DNA of 64,000 bases from Thermoanaerobacterium sp. PSU-2 (GCF_002102475.1 NZ_MSQD01000008.1:62001-126000), one strand, 5' to 3'. Numbered from the stretch's first letter, positions 43,439 to 54,593 are shown. The notes: a model not told the origin generated them from the sequence alone. Numbers and translations: made by a program.

Positions 43439-44779
43439 TTATTTTCTCGCATCTGCCCAAGCCTGTTTAGCATGTGAAATTACTTTATCCCAAGTTAACG
43501 AACCATTCACATAAAGCTGAATATCAGCACCGAGAACATTTTGACCCCAATTGTTTGGATATCCCATGAATACCCATCCATATGTCTTGCCTTGACTTGC
43601 TGCCACAAAAAGCTGCATTCCAAGTGGATCTGATATGCTATTTGAATTGTACCCAGTATATGCTGGCACAAACTTAAACTGCTGAGTAACTATCTGTTTT
43701 CCTTCATCTGATGTGTACAACCAATCTAAGAAATCTTTCGCAGCCTTTTGAACATCCGCTGGTTTGTCGCTGTTAACTGCCCAATACATTGGAACACCCT
43801 CAGGATATGAGTCCTCTTTATATCCTGGAACAGGGTATGGCAGCATGCCAATATCATTTTGTGCAAAGTTCTTATCAAGCGATTCTAATGTAGGATATAC
43901 CCAGTTACCTTGCTGAATCATAGCGACTTTTCCAGTTCCAAAAAGCTTTTCAACTTGTGTGCTGTAGTCAAGACTTGCTGTAGGTTGTACTGAATACTTA
44001 TTCTGAAGATCAATCATCTGCTTCATTGCATCACCATATTTGAATTCTACTGTCTTAGAATTAAATGCTTTCATGACATCTCCATCAAATTCTGGTGACA
44101 AGAATGCATTTGATAAATGGAGGCCAGTAACCCAAGTTTCTTTTGCTGGAAAAGCGAAAACAGCTTCAATGCCTAATTCTTTCTTCTTTGAATCTAACGA
44201 CTTTACAGCATTCACCAACGCATCAAAGGTCTTAATGCTGGATGGATCAATACCTGCTTTGCTGAATATTTGTTTGTTGTAGATTAATCCATATCCCTCT
44301 AAATCAAATGGTAAACCATAAATTTTGCCGTCTTGTGTCACACCAGTAAGCGTACCAGGAAGAGCAGCTTTTGCAGCTTTTGTATCTGACAAATCAGCCA
44401 ATTTTGGCTTCCATGTAGCAACATCCTGTGGTCCACCTACATTGTATATTGCAGGCTCCGAACCCGAATTGAATTTGGCTTTTAATGCAGCACCGTAATC
44501 TTGTCCGCCACCTACAGTCTCTAGATTGATTTTAACATTAGGATTTTCTTTCATGTAAGTATTTATAGCATTCTGAAGAGCGTCTTTTATTTCAACTTTG
44601 AATTGGAATATATCTAACGTCACAGGTTGACTTGTAGTCTCAGTCTTGTTTTGAGCTGAACTGTTTTCTGAAGTTTTGCTTTGATCAGATTTTGTACTAT
44701 TTCCGCACCCTGTTATAAGCACTGAAAATGCCATCAAAAGCACCAAAAGCAGCGCAATTACTTTTGAGGTTTTCCTCAT
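43439..44779 (-). CDS. malE: Maltodextrin-binding lipoprotein, MalE type (importer 2)
   Basis: Solute-binding lipoprotein of 446 aa. The signal MRKTSKVIALLLVLLMAFS ends in LITGC, then a Ser/Thr/Asn linker and a two-lobe binding domain (VTLDIFQFKVEIKDALQ onward). The ATG at 44779 has AGGAGG 9 nt upstream. The promoter is about 235 nt upstream with the best palindromic operator in the window. Clearly a distant paralogue of importer 1, so the two probably prefer different glucans. Confidence 0.9.
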   Translation of the reverse strand: MRKTSKVIALLLVLLMAFSVLITGCGNSTKSDQSKTSENSSAQNKTETTSQPVTLDIFQFKVEIKDALQNAINTYMKENPNVKINLETVGGGQDYGAALKAKFNSGSEPAIYNVGGPQDVATWKPKLADLSDTKAAKAALPGTLTGVTQDGKIYGLPFDLEGYGLIYNKQIFSKAGIDPSSIKTFDALVNAVKSLDSKKKELGIEAVFAFPAKETWVTGLHLSNAFLSPEFDGDVMKAFNSKTVEFKYGDAMKQMIDLQNKYSVQPTASLDYSTQVEKLFGTGKVAMIQQGNWVYPTLESLDKNFAQNDIGMLPYPVPGYKEDSYPEGVPMYWAVNSDKPADVQKAAKDFLDWLYTSDEGKQIVTQQFKFVPAYTGYNSNSISDPLGMQLFVAASQGKTYGWVFMGYPNNWGQNVLGADIQLYVNGSLTWDKVISHAKQAWADARK

Positions 44780-44963
44780 AATCAAAATCCTCCTCTTTAA
44801 TAAGCCAATTTTTTCTATTGACTTATGTGATTTTTAATTATAAAATTTATGCAGTTCCATATTGATAAAAAATGTTTAATTAATCTTATCAGTCTTTTAT
44901 TTTTTCTTTTTATCTACATATATAAGCGTTTTCATATAATTTAATTTAAAGTTAACAGACATC

Positions 44964-44970
44964 CCTCCTT
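44964..44970 (-). promoter_or_regulatory. Orphan Shine-Dalgarno sequence in the malE (importer 2) leader
   Basis: AAGGAGG on the minus strand, 185 nt before the malE start. GATG follows directly; the resulting 21-codon frame has no proper spacing to the site. Confidence 0.4.
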
Positions 44971-44994
44971 ATCACAGTATTTCATAGAATATTT

Positions 44995-45050
44995 GCAACC
45001 GGTTGCGCTTTGCTTAATTATATTTTATATCCTTTGATTACAAAAGTCAA
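44995..45050 (-). promoter_or_regulatory. Importer 2 promoter and operator
   Basis: Minus-strand TTGACT (45045-45050), 17 nt, TAAAAT (45022-45027). The perfect 12-bp palindrome GCAACCGGTTGC (44995-45006) lies just downstream of the expected transcription start. Confidence 0.8.
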
Positions 45051-45105
45051 TAGACTTATTTATTAAATCAAAAAAATTTAAAAAGGTTATCTTAAATTAT
45101 ATTTT

Positions 45106-45147
45106 GAGAAAGATATGAAAGTAAACAATTAAAATCATATCTTTCTC
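45106..45147. terminator. Stem-loop at the 3' end of the amylopullulanase gene
   Basis: GAGAAAGATATGA (45106-45118) pairs perfectly with TCATATCTTTCTC (45135-45147) over 13 bp with a 16-nt loop. The exit is A/T mixed rather than a T run, so termination is likely but not certain. Confidence 0.65.
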
Positions 45148-45169
45148 ATCATAACTAATTTATACAATT

Positions 45170-48100
45170 TTATATATTTCCGCTTTTTTCTAATAAGCCG
45201 TATATGATAGCTGCTGCTTCTGCTCTCGTGGCTATGCCTTTAGGAGCAAATACGTTATTCGGCTCCCCATTTACTATTCCTAATTTCGCTGCATTTGCTA
45301 CTACGTTTCTTGCCCAATCGCTTATGGATTTGTCATCGCTAAATGATGTGGCACCTAAGTTTTCCTCTTTGTACTGTGTCAGCATCTCGTATGCCCTCAT
45401 GGCTATTGCTGTCATCTCTTCTCTTGTTATGCTGTCATTTGGCCTTGCGTTCTTTCCATCACCTTCTATTAATCCTGCTTTGTATGCTGCCTCTATTGCG
45501 TTTGCATACCAGTCTCCACTCTTTACATCGCTAAATTCTCCGCTGTATGCTTCTTCTTTTATGTTTAATAGCCTCAGTATCATTGCTGTGAATTCTGATC
45601 TCGTTACTGTCTTGTTTGGTTCATACTGGGTGTCCGTCATCCCTTCTATTATGTGCCTTGACGCTAATACTTCTATTACGTCTTTCGCCCAATTGTCTTT
45701 TATGTCATTAAATGTCTTGTCGTACTCAAATGCCGCATATTGTGAGAAGTGCGTCGCATTGAATGTTATTGTTCCAGATGACACGTCTACTTTTCCACCC
45801 ACGTATTCCCATTGATTTGTCGTTGGGTTGTAGTAGTACACTGCTACTTTTCTTGGATCGTTGGCTTTTGATATATTTAATGTTACTTCTACTGGTTTTG
45901 CCAATGTTGCATTGCCACTGCTACTGCCTATCGTTATGTCTACTACATTAGAAAGCGGCACATAATTTGTCACATTAGGCTTTCCATTGTCTTTTATTGA
46001 TACATTGACACCGTTTTGTATCTGGTTTTGGTTAAGTGCGTCTTTCGTAAGTGATATTGATGCGTTGTCTGATTTTATGACGATGTCTTTGCCGTTAGCA
46101 GCACTTGTATCTAAAATATCTTTAGAAATCTGTACGACTTTCTGTTGTCCTTGACCTATTGTGGTTATGTCAAATACTACTTTCTTGTCTTTTGAATTTA
46201 CTATCAAGTCTTTAGCTTTCCCTACATCAAGCGTCAATGTGATAATGTTGCCATTCTTTGTGATTACACCTATTGTATTACTTGTATTGCTGATATTACT
46301 TGTTATACTTGTACTTCCAGTACTAACACTACCCGTACTGCTTGAATTGCTCCCACTTGTACTCGTATTATTATTTCCTGTTCCGCTTACACTATTATTC
46401 TCTTGTCTAATTACATCAATCTCAATATCCTTTGTAAGTTCAGTTATTCTGCCTTGATCGTTACCATAAACACTACCATCATTTGGTTCAACATGTATCT
46501 TAATCGTATTTATCCCATAATTTAAAGAAACATCTTTAGTAAATACACCATTTTCGTCTTGAACAAAACTATCACCATTTATTATGACTTTAGCACCTTT
46601 ATACGTATTACCTTTGATTTCCATTGTACTTATATTAGAATCAACTGTCATATTGCTACTTGGAGAATATATAAATATTGGAATATCCCTCCACCTATAA
46701 ACCGTATCATTTATCATCATTTCATTGTTGCCTTGATTTACAATCGTTACTTTTCTGTTTGATGCAAGCTCATTTCCGTATTCGTCTTTTTCAACCTTAT
46801 CCCAACTACCTCTGGCATATTTGTATTCTATTTGTGTTCCTTCATCAAGCGTAAGTGTAATGCTATAAGTATTATTATCTATTTTTGTCATCTGTTGTGC
46901 TGATGGATCCCAAGTAGCATTAGGGAATGTTCCTGCCAAATTAACAGCATCTGGTGTATAATCAGGTACAGTTACATTAAAAATAACTTTTATAGGTACT
47001 ACATCTGGTTTTATTGTAACCACATTAGATTCTGTCCTATTAAATGATAGATCAACGGCAACAACTTTATAATCGTAAGTTACACCATTAATTACGCTCG
47101 TATCAACATAATTATAAACTTCATTGGATACAGTAGCTATTTTATTAAATGTTCCACCATCGGATCTATAAATTTCATAATCGTATATCCCAACATTGTC
47201 TGTAGATGGACTCCATGTAAGCGAGACCCTCGACGATTCTGTACCTGGTTGGTTCAAATCAGGTGCAGTTGGCTTTATTAAATCATCAGAAGGAATAACA
47301 TAAAATGATAATGTATCTGTAGTGATCCAGTCTTGTCCTTGATTATCTGAAAATCTCATTAAATATTCCCATTGACCTATTTTATCAGGTGTAAAACTTG
47401 CTTTGTACTGATCATTATTTCCTATATCTCCAACATATTGAGCATTTACCCAGGTAAAATCACTATCATCTACACCATATACGCTGTTATATACACTTCC
47501 ATATACCGAATCATAAACAGTGTCACCAACATATTTATACCCTAATTGCGCTATCATATTTGGACCTTGACCAGTGCTATTTGTAAGTCCATCTGCCCAA
47601 ACTTCCGCATAAATATCTTCTGTTGGTTTATCAACACCTATTATATGATTATCAGATGCTTGTGTAAGATTTCCTGCCCGCCCTATAGGATACGCTGGAT
47701 ATGCTACTGCATCATTACTCATTTCGCTTTCATTACCTAATTCATCAATTGCTGATATTGCATAAACATATTTTAATCCATTTGTAACATTGGCATCTTC
47801 AAACGTCGTTCCAGTTACATTTGATGCTATTTTTTCATATAAACCACCTTCTACTGAAGAACGATATATATTGTAACTTTTTGCACCATCAGATTGCGAC
47901 CACGATAAATCAACTTTACCATTGCCGGAAGTAGCAACAACATTTGAAGGAGCTTGTGGAGCAGTTAAATCTTGCCCATCGTCTGATATAAGCATTACAC
48001 CGCTCATAGCAGGTACATCTATAACTATCTGTCCATTACTTATTGAATACGATACATTGTTGTTAATTAAATCTTTAAAAGTAACTCCATCTCTTAAAAA

Positions 48101-50749
48101 CTTTGTAGTATCAATAGCTATTTGTTTATTTGAATTGCTTCTATTTATTGCAACAATTGCAGCGCTATCAGGGTATGAAGTGCCAAAAGCATCTTTGCCA
48201 TTTATAATTCTCCTACCAATGGCATAAACATCATTTTGTGCATATAAAGTCTCCAAATCACCAGTTTTTAATACTTGATTGTTATTTCTTATGCTCGATA
48301 TATTTTTAAAGAAATCTTGCAATGTCGTATCTTCATTTCCCCAAGGGAATGTTCTTCTATCATCCGGATCTTTACCACCAGAAACTCCTGCTTCATCGCC
48401 ATAGTAAATATCCGCCATACCAGGATATCCCATCTGCAAAATTGTTGCTAATTTTAGCTTTTGTTCTGCCAGTTGTTTAGCGGCGTCTGAGTTTTCGTTA
48501 GGATCTGCAGAGTTATATCCAAACACTGTTAATATTCTCATTGTATCATGCGACCCAAGCAAGTTCATAGTTGAATAAAAAGCAGACAGCGGATATCTTT
48601 CATATATACTCATCAATTTTTGATCAAGTTTTGCTGCATCTATAGGATTGTGTTGGCCATTTCCATCATCGAAAGGTTGCCCGATCAAAAAATCTATGAT
48701 GTCATTTCTAAACTGATAATTCATAACTGAATTAAAAGAATCGCCAAGTAAATCAAGGGACGCATCTCCCCAATTTTCTGCTATCATTGGCGCTTCAGGT
48801 TTTACAGTATTAATAGCATTCCTAAAATGTGTCCAAAAATCATGTGCAACTTCATTTTCAACGTCTAAACGCCAACCATCTGCACCATCATTTAAATTTC
48901 CATCCGGATTTAGCCAATACTTAGAAATGGCATTTTTATCGTTTATTATAAAGTTAGCCCAACTTGTAACGTTATACTCGCTTCCATTCAACGACTTTAT
49001 AACAGGTAAGCTATCATATCCCCACCAACACTCGTAAGTACCGTCTGAATTTATAGTATACCAATCACCATACGGCGATAAAGACTGATTCCCTTCTTTC
49101 CAAGCTTGATATGCACCTAATCCCGGGTATTTTCCATATCTATTAAAATATATGCTATCATCACTGGTGTGATTGAATACACCATCAAGAATTATTTTTA
49201 TACCTTTAGCGTGTGCATCACTCATTAACTTTTCAAAATCTTGTGTAGTGCCAAACATTTCATCAATCTTTGTATAATCAGCAGTATCGTATTTATGATT
49301 TGAAGGTGATTCAAATATTGGATTTAAGTAAATTACGGATACTCCAAGTCCTTTCAAATAATCAAGTTTATCATCGATTCCTTTTAAATCACCACCAAAA
49401 AAGTCGTTTGACCAAATACCATCGCCAGTATAACCTGGTGTTCCAGCATTATTGGGATTATCAGGGAGGTCATTCCAATTATTGTGGAACTCTATTGGAT
49501 CATTGCCACGGCTTAATGTCTTTGCATGATCATTAGATGTATCTCCATTATAAAACCTGTCAGGGAAAATTTGATACATAATAGCGCCTTTCATCCAATC
49601 AGGCGTATCAAAATTTTTATCGTATACAGTTAATTCAAAATCCTTATTAACAGTATCTGTTGCTTTTCCTAAACCACCAAGTTGGTCATCATTGTCGCCA
49701 TAATAAGCAGTTTTAGTTCCATCTTTTAATATAAAGTAATACCAAATTCTCGTTGGATGATCAAAACTCAACTTTATTTCCCAATATTCATAATTACCAT
49801 CAGGACTTTCACCTATTCTTGTCATTGATAATTCCGTCCTGGTTTTATTTATATCGTCCCAATACGATATTCTGGCAGATTCGAGATCATGATTTTTCGC
49901 TTGAATTCTTAATGTAACGGTTTGTCCTACTTTTATAGCTCCAAAAGGATTCCTAAAAAACGGATCATGTGTATCATGCTTTAGATCATCATAATATATG
50001 TTATTATCTAAACCAGTAAGTGTTGGACTATAATTAGTCCAAATATTGTGCGTTTTTGCATCATAAAAAAATGTTATATCAGCATCGTTTGTGACATTTA
50101 TCTGTATGTTATCACCACCTTGTACACCGTTTGCACCATAGTTTTCATCCCATGTATTCCCTAATGTCACCTTGTACTGATAGTCACCCTTTGGAACATG
50201 CGCAGTATATGAATAAACGTTGTCAAAATTATCGTCTATCATTATTGCTGTTGACGTTCCAGGATCCCAATCATTACCTGCTCCAATAGCTGATTGAATT
50301 GTTCCAACTAGTCTAGGTAATTTGTCATCAGGTATTGGAGTATACTTTGTAGAATCAGTTACAGATTGTGTATTATAATCAAACCAAAATGTAACATATG
50401 AAGCATTCGTCAGGTTGAGCGTTAGATTTCCTTGAGATGGAACACCTCCACCATTCCATGAATGATTTAATGCAACTTTATACTGATAACTACCGGCTTT
50501 TAGTTGAGTAGGCGTAGTAAATTCATATAGACCATTTCCTACATACTGCATTAGGGTAATGTTACTATCAATATTCCAGTTAGAATCACCCAGTTGATCT
50601 TGAAATTCCCCCACGATATTTGCTACAACGCTTGCATTATCAGCAGCATATACACTGTGAAATAACATTGAAGAAAATACTGATGTCAATACTAATAAAA
50701 AAGCCATGATAAAACTTGTAAATTTTTTACTTAAAAGTCTTTTATACAC
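45170..50749 (-). CDS. apu: Amylopullulanase with S-layer anchor
   Basis: Giant extracellular enzyme (about 1859 aa) that cuts both alpha-1,4 and alpha-1,6 bonds. Signal peptide ending HSVYA; two X25-like N-terminal modules; a CBM34-like domain; GH13 barrel from [15 protein letters not shown] with Asp in [10 protein letters not shown], Glu in IAENWGD and Asp in GSHDTMR; two fibronectin-III domains; a CBM20-like domain ([16 protein letters not shown]); a Ser/Thr/Asn linker; and three C-terminal SLH repeats that bind the cell wall. Start is GTG at 50749, six nt after GGAGGT. It corresponds to the amyB pullulanase of T. thermosulfurigenes. It has its own consensus promoter with operator. Confidence 0.95.
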   Translation of the reverse strand: MYKRLLSKKFTSFIMAFLLVLTSVFSSMLFHSVYAADNASVVANIVGEFQDQLGDSNWNIDSNITLMQYVGNGLYEFTTPTQLKAGSYQYKVALNHSWNGGGVPSQGNLTLNLTNASYVTFWFDYNTQSVTDSTKYTPIPDDKLPRLVGTIQSAIGAGNDWDPGTSTAIMIDDNFDNVYSYTAHVPKGDYQYKVTLGNTWDENYGANGVQGGDNIQINVTNDADITFFYDAKTHNIWTNYSPTLTGLDNNIYYDDLKHDTHDPFFRNPFGAIKVGQTVTLRIQAKNHDLESARISYWDDINKTRTELSMTRIGESPDGNYEYWEIKLSFDHPTRIWYYFILKDGTKTAYYGDNDDQLGGLGKATDTVNKDFELTVYDKNFDTPDWMKGAIMYQIFPDRFYNGDTSNDHAKTLSRGNDPIEFHNNWNDLPDNPNNAGTPGYTGDGIWSNDFFGGDLKGIDDKLDYLKGLGVSVIYLNPIFESPSNHKYDTADYTKIDEMFGTTQDFEKLMSDAHAKGIKIILDGVFNHTSDDSIYFNRYGKYPGLGAYQAWKEGNQSLSPYGDWYTINSDGTYECWWGYDSLPVIKSLNGSEYNVTSWANFIINDKNAISKYWLNPDGNLNDGADGWRLDVENEVAHDFWTHFRNAINTVKPEAPMIAENWGDASLDLLGDSFNSVMNYQFRNDIIDFLIGQPFDDGNGQHNPIDAAKLDQKLMSIYERYPLSAFYSTMNLLGSHDTMRILTVFGYNSADPNENSDAAKQLAEQKLKLATILQMGYPGMADIYYGDEAGVSGGKDPDDRRTFPWGNEDTTLQDFFKNISSIRNNNQVLKTGDLETLYAQNDVYAIGRRIINGKDAFGTSYPDSAAIVAINRSNSNKQIAIDTTKFLRDGVTFKDLINNNVSYSISNGQIVIDVPAMSGVMLISDDGQDLTAPQAPSNVVATSGNGKVDLSWSQSDGAKSYNIYRSSVEGGLYEKIASNVTGTTFEDANVTNGLKYVYAISAIDELGNESEMSNDAVAYPAYPIGRAGNLTQASDNHIIGVDKPTEDIYAEVWADGLTNSTGQGPNMIAQLGYKYVGDTVYDSVYGSVYNSVYGVDDSDFTWVNAQYVGDIGNNDQYKASFTPDKIGQWEYLMRFSDNQGQDWITTDTLSFYVIPSDDLIKPTAPDLNQPGTESSRVSLTWSPSTDNVGIYDYEIYRSDGGTFNKIATVSNEVYNYVDTSVINGVTYDYKVVAVDLSFNRTESNVVTIKPDVVPIKVIFNVTVPDYTPDAVNLAGTFPNATWDPSAQQMTKIDNNTYSITLTLDEGTQIEYKYARGSWDKVEKDEYGNELASNRKVTIVNQGNNEMMINDTVYRWRDIPIFIYSPSSNMTVDSNISTMEIKGNTYKGAKVIINGDSFVQDENGVFTKDVSLNYGINTIKIHVEPNDGSVYGNDQGRITELTKDIEIDVIRQENNSVSGTGNNNTSTSGSNSSSTGSVSTGSTSITSNISNTSNTIGVITKNGNIITLTLDVGKAKDLIVNSKDKKVVFDITTIGQGQQKVVQISKDILDTSAANGKDIVIKSDNASISLTKDALNQNQIQNGVNVSIKDNGKPNVTNYVPLSNVVDITIGSSSGNATLAKPVEVTLNISKANDPRKVAVYYYNPTTNQWEYVGGKVDVSSGTITFNATHFSQYAAFEYDKTFNDIKDNWAKDVIEVLASRHIIEGMTDTQYEPNKTVTRSEFTAMILRLLNIKEEAYSGEFSDVKSGDWYANAIEAAYKAGLIEGDGKNARPNDSITREEMTAIAMRAYEMLTQYKEENLGATSFSDDKSISDWARNVVANAAKLGIVNGEPNNVFAPKGIATRAEAAAIIYGLLEKSGNI

Positions 50750-50804
50750 ATTGATACCTCCCACTAAGTTTTTTTGGATTAATATAAATTTATGCTCTAT
50801 TCTT

Positions 50805-50816
50805 TCACCTCCTTTT
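50805..50816 (-). promoter_or_regulatory. Orphan full-length Shine-Dalgarno in the apu leader
   Basis: AAAAGGAGGTGA on the minus strand, a near-perfect complement of the 16S 3' end, lies 56 nt before the apu start with no ATG in reach. The apu gene has its own second site. Confidence 0.55.
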
Positions 50817-50892
50817 AAAGTCGTTTATCTGTTGAAATTAATATTAAGACTAATTTGAGATTATTGTAATGAAGTGAATGTGCAAAATTTGC

Positions 50893-50944
50893 GCAACCGA
50901 TTTCTTCCAAATAATATTATATTATCATTGCTAAAGAATGTCAA
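50893..50944 (-). promoter_or_regulatory. apu promoter (full consensus) and operator
   Basis: Minus-strand TTGACA (50939-50944), exactly 17 nt, TATAAT (50916-50921). Operator GCAACCGATTTC (50893-50904) begins about 5 nt after the expected transcription start. Confidence 0.85.
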
Positions 50945-51045
50945 TAATGTTCACTGATTTTGGGAGAAATTTTAATAATAGTTTGAAAGCTCTGCAATAA
51001 TGCTTTTAATAAATAAATTTGCCAGATTTTTTATTTGCTATGAAA

Positions 51046-51079
51046 TAAAAAAGACTATGGATTTATCATCCAATTAGTC
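51046..51079 (-). terminator. Terminator at the end of yvcK
   Basis: GACTAATTGGAT pairs with ATCCATAGTC (one 2-nt bulge) on the minus strand, then TTTTTTATTT. The hairpin overlaps the last codons of yvcK and ends the murB-yvcK operon. Confidence 0.8.
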
Positions 51080-52037
51080 CCATTAATGTCTCTGCAAGCT
51101 TTTGCTCATCATGCCTTATGTAATTGTTTCTTATTGCTAACACATCTTTTTCAATGACCTTTATTCCCTTTTGTTTAAAGCTTTCTACATCATAGCTTAC
51201 AGGTTGCGCCATATCTTCTTTATACCTATCTTTGTACTCATAAGGAATTTCACCATTATTTACGATGACATAGTCAAGAGATTTTAACCCATGCAGAAAA
51301 AGTGCATCAACGTGTGCATTGGCATCATAGCCAACTGTCTCACCAGGTTGCGTCATTATATTACACACATATACCTTAATTGCTTTTGACTTTTCTATTG
51401 CTTCACAAACATCATTAACTAATAGATTTGGTATTATGCTGGTGTATAGGCTACCAGGGCCTAATATAATTTCATCAGCATCCATGATATCTATTAAGGC
51501 TTCTTTTACCGGTTTCGCATCTTTTGGCTCCAAAAATATTTTTTCTATTGGGCTTTTTTCTTTCATTTGAAGTTTCGGTATTAGAGATTCCCCATCTATA
51601 ACTACCCCGTTTTTTAATTTAGCCTTTAATTTGACGTCATCTAATGTGACAGGTAAAACCTTTCCCGATACGGCTAAAACCTCGCTCATCTTTTTGACAG
51701 CTTCTTCAAAGCTATTTGATATGCCATTCATTGCGGCTAAAAAAAGATTTCCAAAGCTCTGTCCTTTAAGCATACCGTCAGTAAACCTGTACTGTAAAAG
51801 CTTTTCCATTGTAGGCTCAGTATTTGCTAACGCCAGTATACAGTTTCTTATATCGCCAGGCGGTAACATGCCTAAATCCTCTCTTAATACACCAGAACCT
51901 CCTCCATCATCTGCAACTGTTACGATTGCAGTAATATTATGTGTATACTTTTTAAGTCCTCTAAGCATTGTTGATAATCCTGTACCACCGCCAATTACTA
52001 CAACTTTTGGACCATTTAAGTAAGCAAAATTCTTCAT
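51066..52037 (-). CDS. yvcK: YvcK/GlmR-like gluconeogenesis factor
   Basis: UDP-sugar-binding protein of the CofD/YvcK family (323 aa) needed for cell-wall precursor supply on gluconeogenic carbon sources. Signature KVVVIGGGTGLSTMLRGLK, then TVADDGGGSGVLRE and ILGPGSLYTSIIPNLL. The ATG at 52037 has AAGGGG. It would normally be followed by whiA; here a terminator and the starch island follow. Confidence 0.93.
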   Translation of the reverse strand: MKNFAYLNGPKVVVIGGGTGLSTMLRGLKKYTHNITAIVTVADDGGGSGVLREDLGMLPPGDIRNCILALANTEPTMEKLLQYRFTDGMLKGQSFGNLFLAAMNGISNSFEEAVKKMSEVLAVSGKVLPVTLDDVKLKAKLKNGVVIDGESLIPKLQMKEKSPIEKIFLEPKDAKPVKEALIDIMDADEIILGPGSLYTSIIPNLLVNDVCEAIEKSKAIKVYVCNIMTQPGETVGYDANAHVDALFLHGLKSLDYVIVNNGEIPYEYKDRYKEDMAQPVSYDVESFKQKGIKVIEKDVLAIRNNYIRHDEQKLAETLMGLIG

Positions 52038-52088
52038 ACAAGCAACCCCTTTGCAATAAGCCATCTAAAAGTAAAAGAATACTATCGC

Positions 52089-52943
52089 TTATTCTTCTCT
52101 AATATCTCTATGATTTATTATAGCTGTGTAGTCCCTTTCTCTCAGTAAATCGTATAAGGCATTCGCAATAGTTACAGATCTATGTTTACCACCTGTACAT
52201 CCAACAGCTATTACAAGCTGTGATTTTCCTTCCCTTATATAAAATGGCAGTAAAAACTCTATCATGTCTTCCAACTTATTTAAAAATTGTTTTGCTTCTT
52301 CCCACTTCATGACATAATCCATTACTTTTTTATCATTTCCTGTAAGTGGTCTAAGTTCATCTATATAGTATGGATTTGGCAAAAACCTCACATCGAATAC
52401 AAGATCGGCGTCAAGGGGTATACCGTATTTAAATCCAAATGACATTACATTTACGATTATACCTTTGAATTTTCTTCCTTCGATGAAAATATTATACAAT
52501 TCCTGTTTAAGCTGAGCCGCAGTCAAATTCGTCGTGTCAATGATACTGCTTGCCATTTTTCTTATTTCCGCAAGTTTTTGCCTTTCGTCTTTTATTCCAT
52601 TTATTATGGAGCCTCCATCTGTAAGTGGATGTCGTCTCCTTGTTTCCTTGAATCTCTTTATCAAAGCTTCATCTGAAGCCTCCAAAAAGATTATTTCATA
52701 ATCATACTTATTTTTCTTTAAATAGTCTATAGCAGAAAAAATATCTTTAAATAGTTGTCCACCACGTAAATCCATGCCGAGTGCTACTTTATCTATGTCT
52801 TTAGATCCGTAAAAGAGATCAGCCAACTTCGGTATCAATGCTGGAGGAAAGTTGTCAATACAAAAGAATCCGATGTCCTCCATCGATTTCAATGCTTGGC
52901 TTTTCCCCGCACCTGAAAGACCGGTAATTATCACAAACCTCAT
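52089..52943 (-). CDS. rapZ: RapZ/YvcJ nucleotide-binding protein
   Basis: 284-aa P-loop protein. Walker A GLSGAGKS at the N-terminus; the C-terminal domain carries VAVGCTGGKHRSV-type motif (here VIAVGCTGGKHRSV), which in E. coli RapZ binds glucosamine-6-phosphate and a small RNA. AAGGAGTGA precedes the ATG at 52943, 5 nt after the PHP gene stop. Part of the murB-PHP-rapZ-yvcK operon. Confidence 0.93.
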   Translation of the reverse strand: MRFVIITGLSGAGKSQALKSMEDIGFFCIDNFPPALIPKLADLFYGSKDIDKVALGMDLRGGQLFKDIFSAIDYLKKNKYDYEIIFLEASDEALIKRFKETRRRHPLTDGGSIINGIKDERQKLAEIRKMASSIIDTTNLTAAQLKQELYNIFIEGRKFKGIIVNVMSFGFKYGIPLDADLVFDVRFLPNPYYIDELRPLTGNDKKVMDYVMKWEEAKQFLNKLEDMIEFLLPFYIREGKSQLVIAVGCTGGKHRSVTIANALYDLLRERDYTAIINHRDIREE

Positions 52944-52948
52944 TTGTA

Positions 52949-53680
52949 TCACTCCTTAGCATTTATTATATCATCTGTTGCAAGTCCTGCTTTTTTCGCG
53001 ATTTCGATTCCTCTCGCAAAATCGCCAACTCTCGACGGTGTGTGTGCATCGCTGTCAATGACAAATTTTGCACCAACAGATTTTGCTATTTTCACGTATT
53101 CTACAGTCATATATCCGTGGCTTGAGTTTATCTCAAGAGCCGTTCCTTTGGCTTTTGCCGCTAAAGCAAGTCTCTTAGTATCTATATCGACTTTTGCTCC
53201 AGGATGTGTAATTATATTTATATCGTATTTATTTATGGCTTTTATCATTGCATCTGTATTCTGCTCTCTTACAACAGTTTTTAAAGAGCTAAAATATTTG
53301 CTGGCTGCATTTTTCCCAAATAGATGAATAAGGTTATAAAAATCAAATGGCGCAACACCCGTATGATAACCCATAAGCAGTATATCTATATATTTTAAAA
53401 GCTCATCATCCACATCTATGTCGCCATTTAAGCTTATAAGATTTGCTTCTACTCCCATTAAAACCTTTATGTCAGGAAATTTCTCATTCATTCTGTCTAT
53501 TTCATCTCTGATTTTCCTGTAATTGCAACTCCTTACGCCAAAAAATATATGCCTCGGTCCATGATCAGTAATGGCGATTTCTTTAAGTCCTTTTTTAATT
53601 GCAGCTTTTACATTATCTTCAATTGTACCTTTCCCATGGCTAAATACAGTATGTGTGTGATAATCAGCAAAAATTTCCAT
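52949..53680 (-). CDS. PHP-domain phosphatase, YcdX-like
   Basis: Trinuclear-metal hydrolase of the PHP family, 244 aa. Ligand motifs in order: DYHTHTVFSHGKG, AITDHG, GVEANL, MGYHTG, THPGA, INSSHG and DSDAHTPSRVG. The ATG at 53680 has AAAGGT 9 nt before it. The phosphate ester it hydrolyses is unknown. Position between murB and rapZ is conserved in Clostridia. Confidence 0.87.
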   Translation of the reverse strand: MEIFADYHTHTVFSHGKGTIEDNVKAAIKKGLKEIAITDHGPRHIFFGVRSCNYRKIRDEIDRMNEKFPDIKVLMGVEANLISLNGDIDVDDELLKYIDILLMGYHTGVAPFDFYNLIHLFGKNAASKYFSSLKTVVREQNTDAMIKAINKYDINIITHPGAKVDIDTKRLALAAKAKGTALEINSSHGYMTVEYVKIAKSVGAKFVIDSDAHTPSRVGDFARGIEIAKKAGLATDDIINAKE

Positions 53681-53687
53681 CCTTAAA

Positions 53688-54593
53688 TTACCTTTCACCA
53701 ATTATTTTTACTTCCGTCTCCAGATCTACGCCAAACTTGTCCTTGACTGTTTTTTTTATGTATGCAATTAGATTTAAAACATCATCTGCAGTCGCATTGC
53801 CTTTATTTATGATAAACCCACAATGCTTTTCAGATACTTGCGCGCCACCGATTGTATATCCACTTAGTCCAGCATCTTGAATTAATTTTCCCGCATAAAA
53901 TCCTTCTGGCCTTTTAAATACGCTTCCAGCACTTGGGTATTCCAACGGTTGCTTTATTTTTCTCAATCCATTTAATTCGTCCATTTTTGCTTTTATGTCC
54001 TTATAATTTCCTTTTTTCAAGTGAATCCACGCTCTTATTGCAATCAAATTATCTAACTGTATTAAACTGCTTCTATATCCAAATCTCATGTTACCATTTT
54101 CTACTTCATAAATAGAACCATCTTCATCAATAACTTCTACTTTCTCAACTACGTCTTTTATTTCAGGACCATACGCACCGGCATTCATTGTGATAGCACC
54201 ACCTAATGTGCCTGGTATACCACTGGCAAATTCAAACCCTGTGAGTTCATTGTCAAGAGCTGCATTTGCAATCGACGAAAGCAATGCACCAGCCTCCGAT
54301 ACAATTCTCTCACCATCTACAGAAATTTTCCTAATAGCAGTAAGTTTTATCACTACACCCCTTATTCCCTTATCTGAAACTATTATATTTGTTCCGTTGC
54401 CAAGTATAAAATAAGGTATATTCTCAGCTTTTATTAAATCCATAACTTTTATCAGTTCATCCACACTTTGAGGTATAATCAGTACATCCGCCGGACCACC
54501 AATCCTAAAAGATGTATGTCTTGACATAGGTTCATTTATATATATATTCTCATCAGAAATCACTTTCTTTAATGCTTCTACAATCTTTTCCAA
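53688..54593 (-). CDS. murB: UDP-N-acetylenolpyruvoylglucosamine reductase
   Basis: FAD enzyme of peptidoglycan precursor synthesis (UDP-MurNAc formation). FAD-binding HTSFRIGGPADVL and LGNGTNIIVSD, then MNAGAYGPEI and the catalytic Ser in PSAGSVFKRPEG; 301 aa, the short type without the extra loop. Start is TTG at 54593 with GGGAGTTGATA. A minus-strand TATACT and an 18-codon frame with a ribosome site (stop near 54605) precede it, perhaps a leader. Confidence 0.95.
   Translation of the reverse strand: MEKIVEALKKVISDENIYINEPMSRHTSFRIGGPADVLIIPQSVDELIKVMDLIKAENIPYFILGNGTNIIVSDKGIRGVVIKLTAIRKISVDGERIVSEAGALLSSIANAALDNELTGFEFASGIPGTLGGAITMNAGAYGPEIKDVVEKVEVIDEDGSIYEVENGNMRFGYRSSLIQLDNLIAIRAWIHLKKGNYKDIKAKMDELNGLRKIKQPLEYPSAGSVFKRPEGFYAGKLIQDAGLSGYTIGGAQVSEKHCGFIINKGNATADDVLNLIAYIKKTVKDKFGVDLETEVKIIGER

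Noticed and set aside
44900-44963. 21-codon leader frame before malE of importer 2
   Set aside because: Its ATG touches AAGGAGGG with no spacing, so initiation is unlikely; treated as an orphan ribosome site.
45204-45815. 203-codon open frame on the plus strand inside amylopullulanase
   Set aside because: Antisense to the SLH region; composition mirrors the real gene, no ribosome site, no family features.
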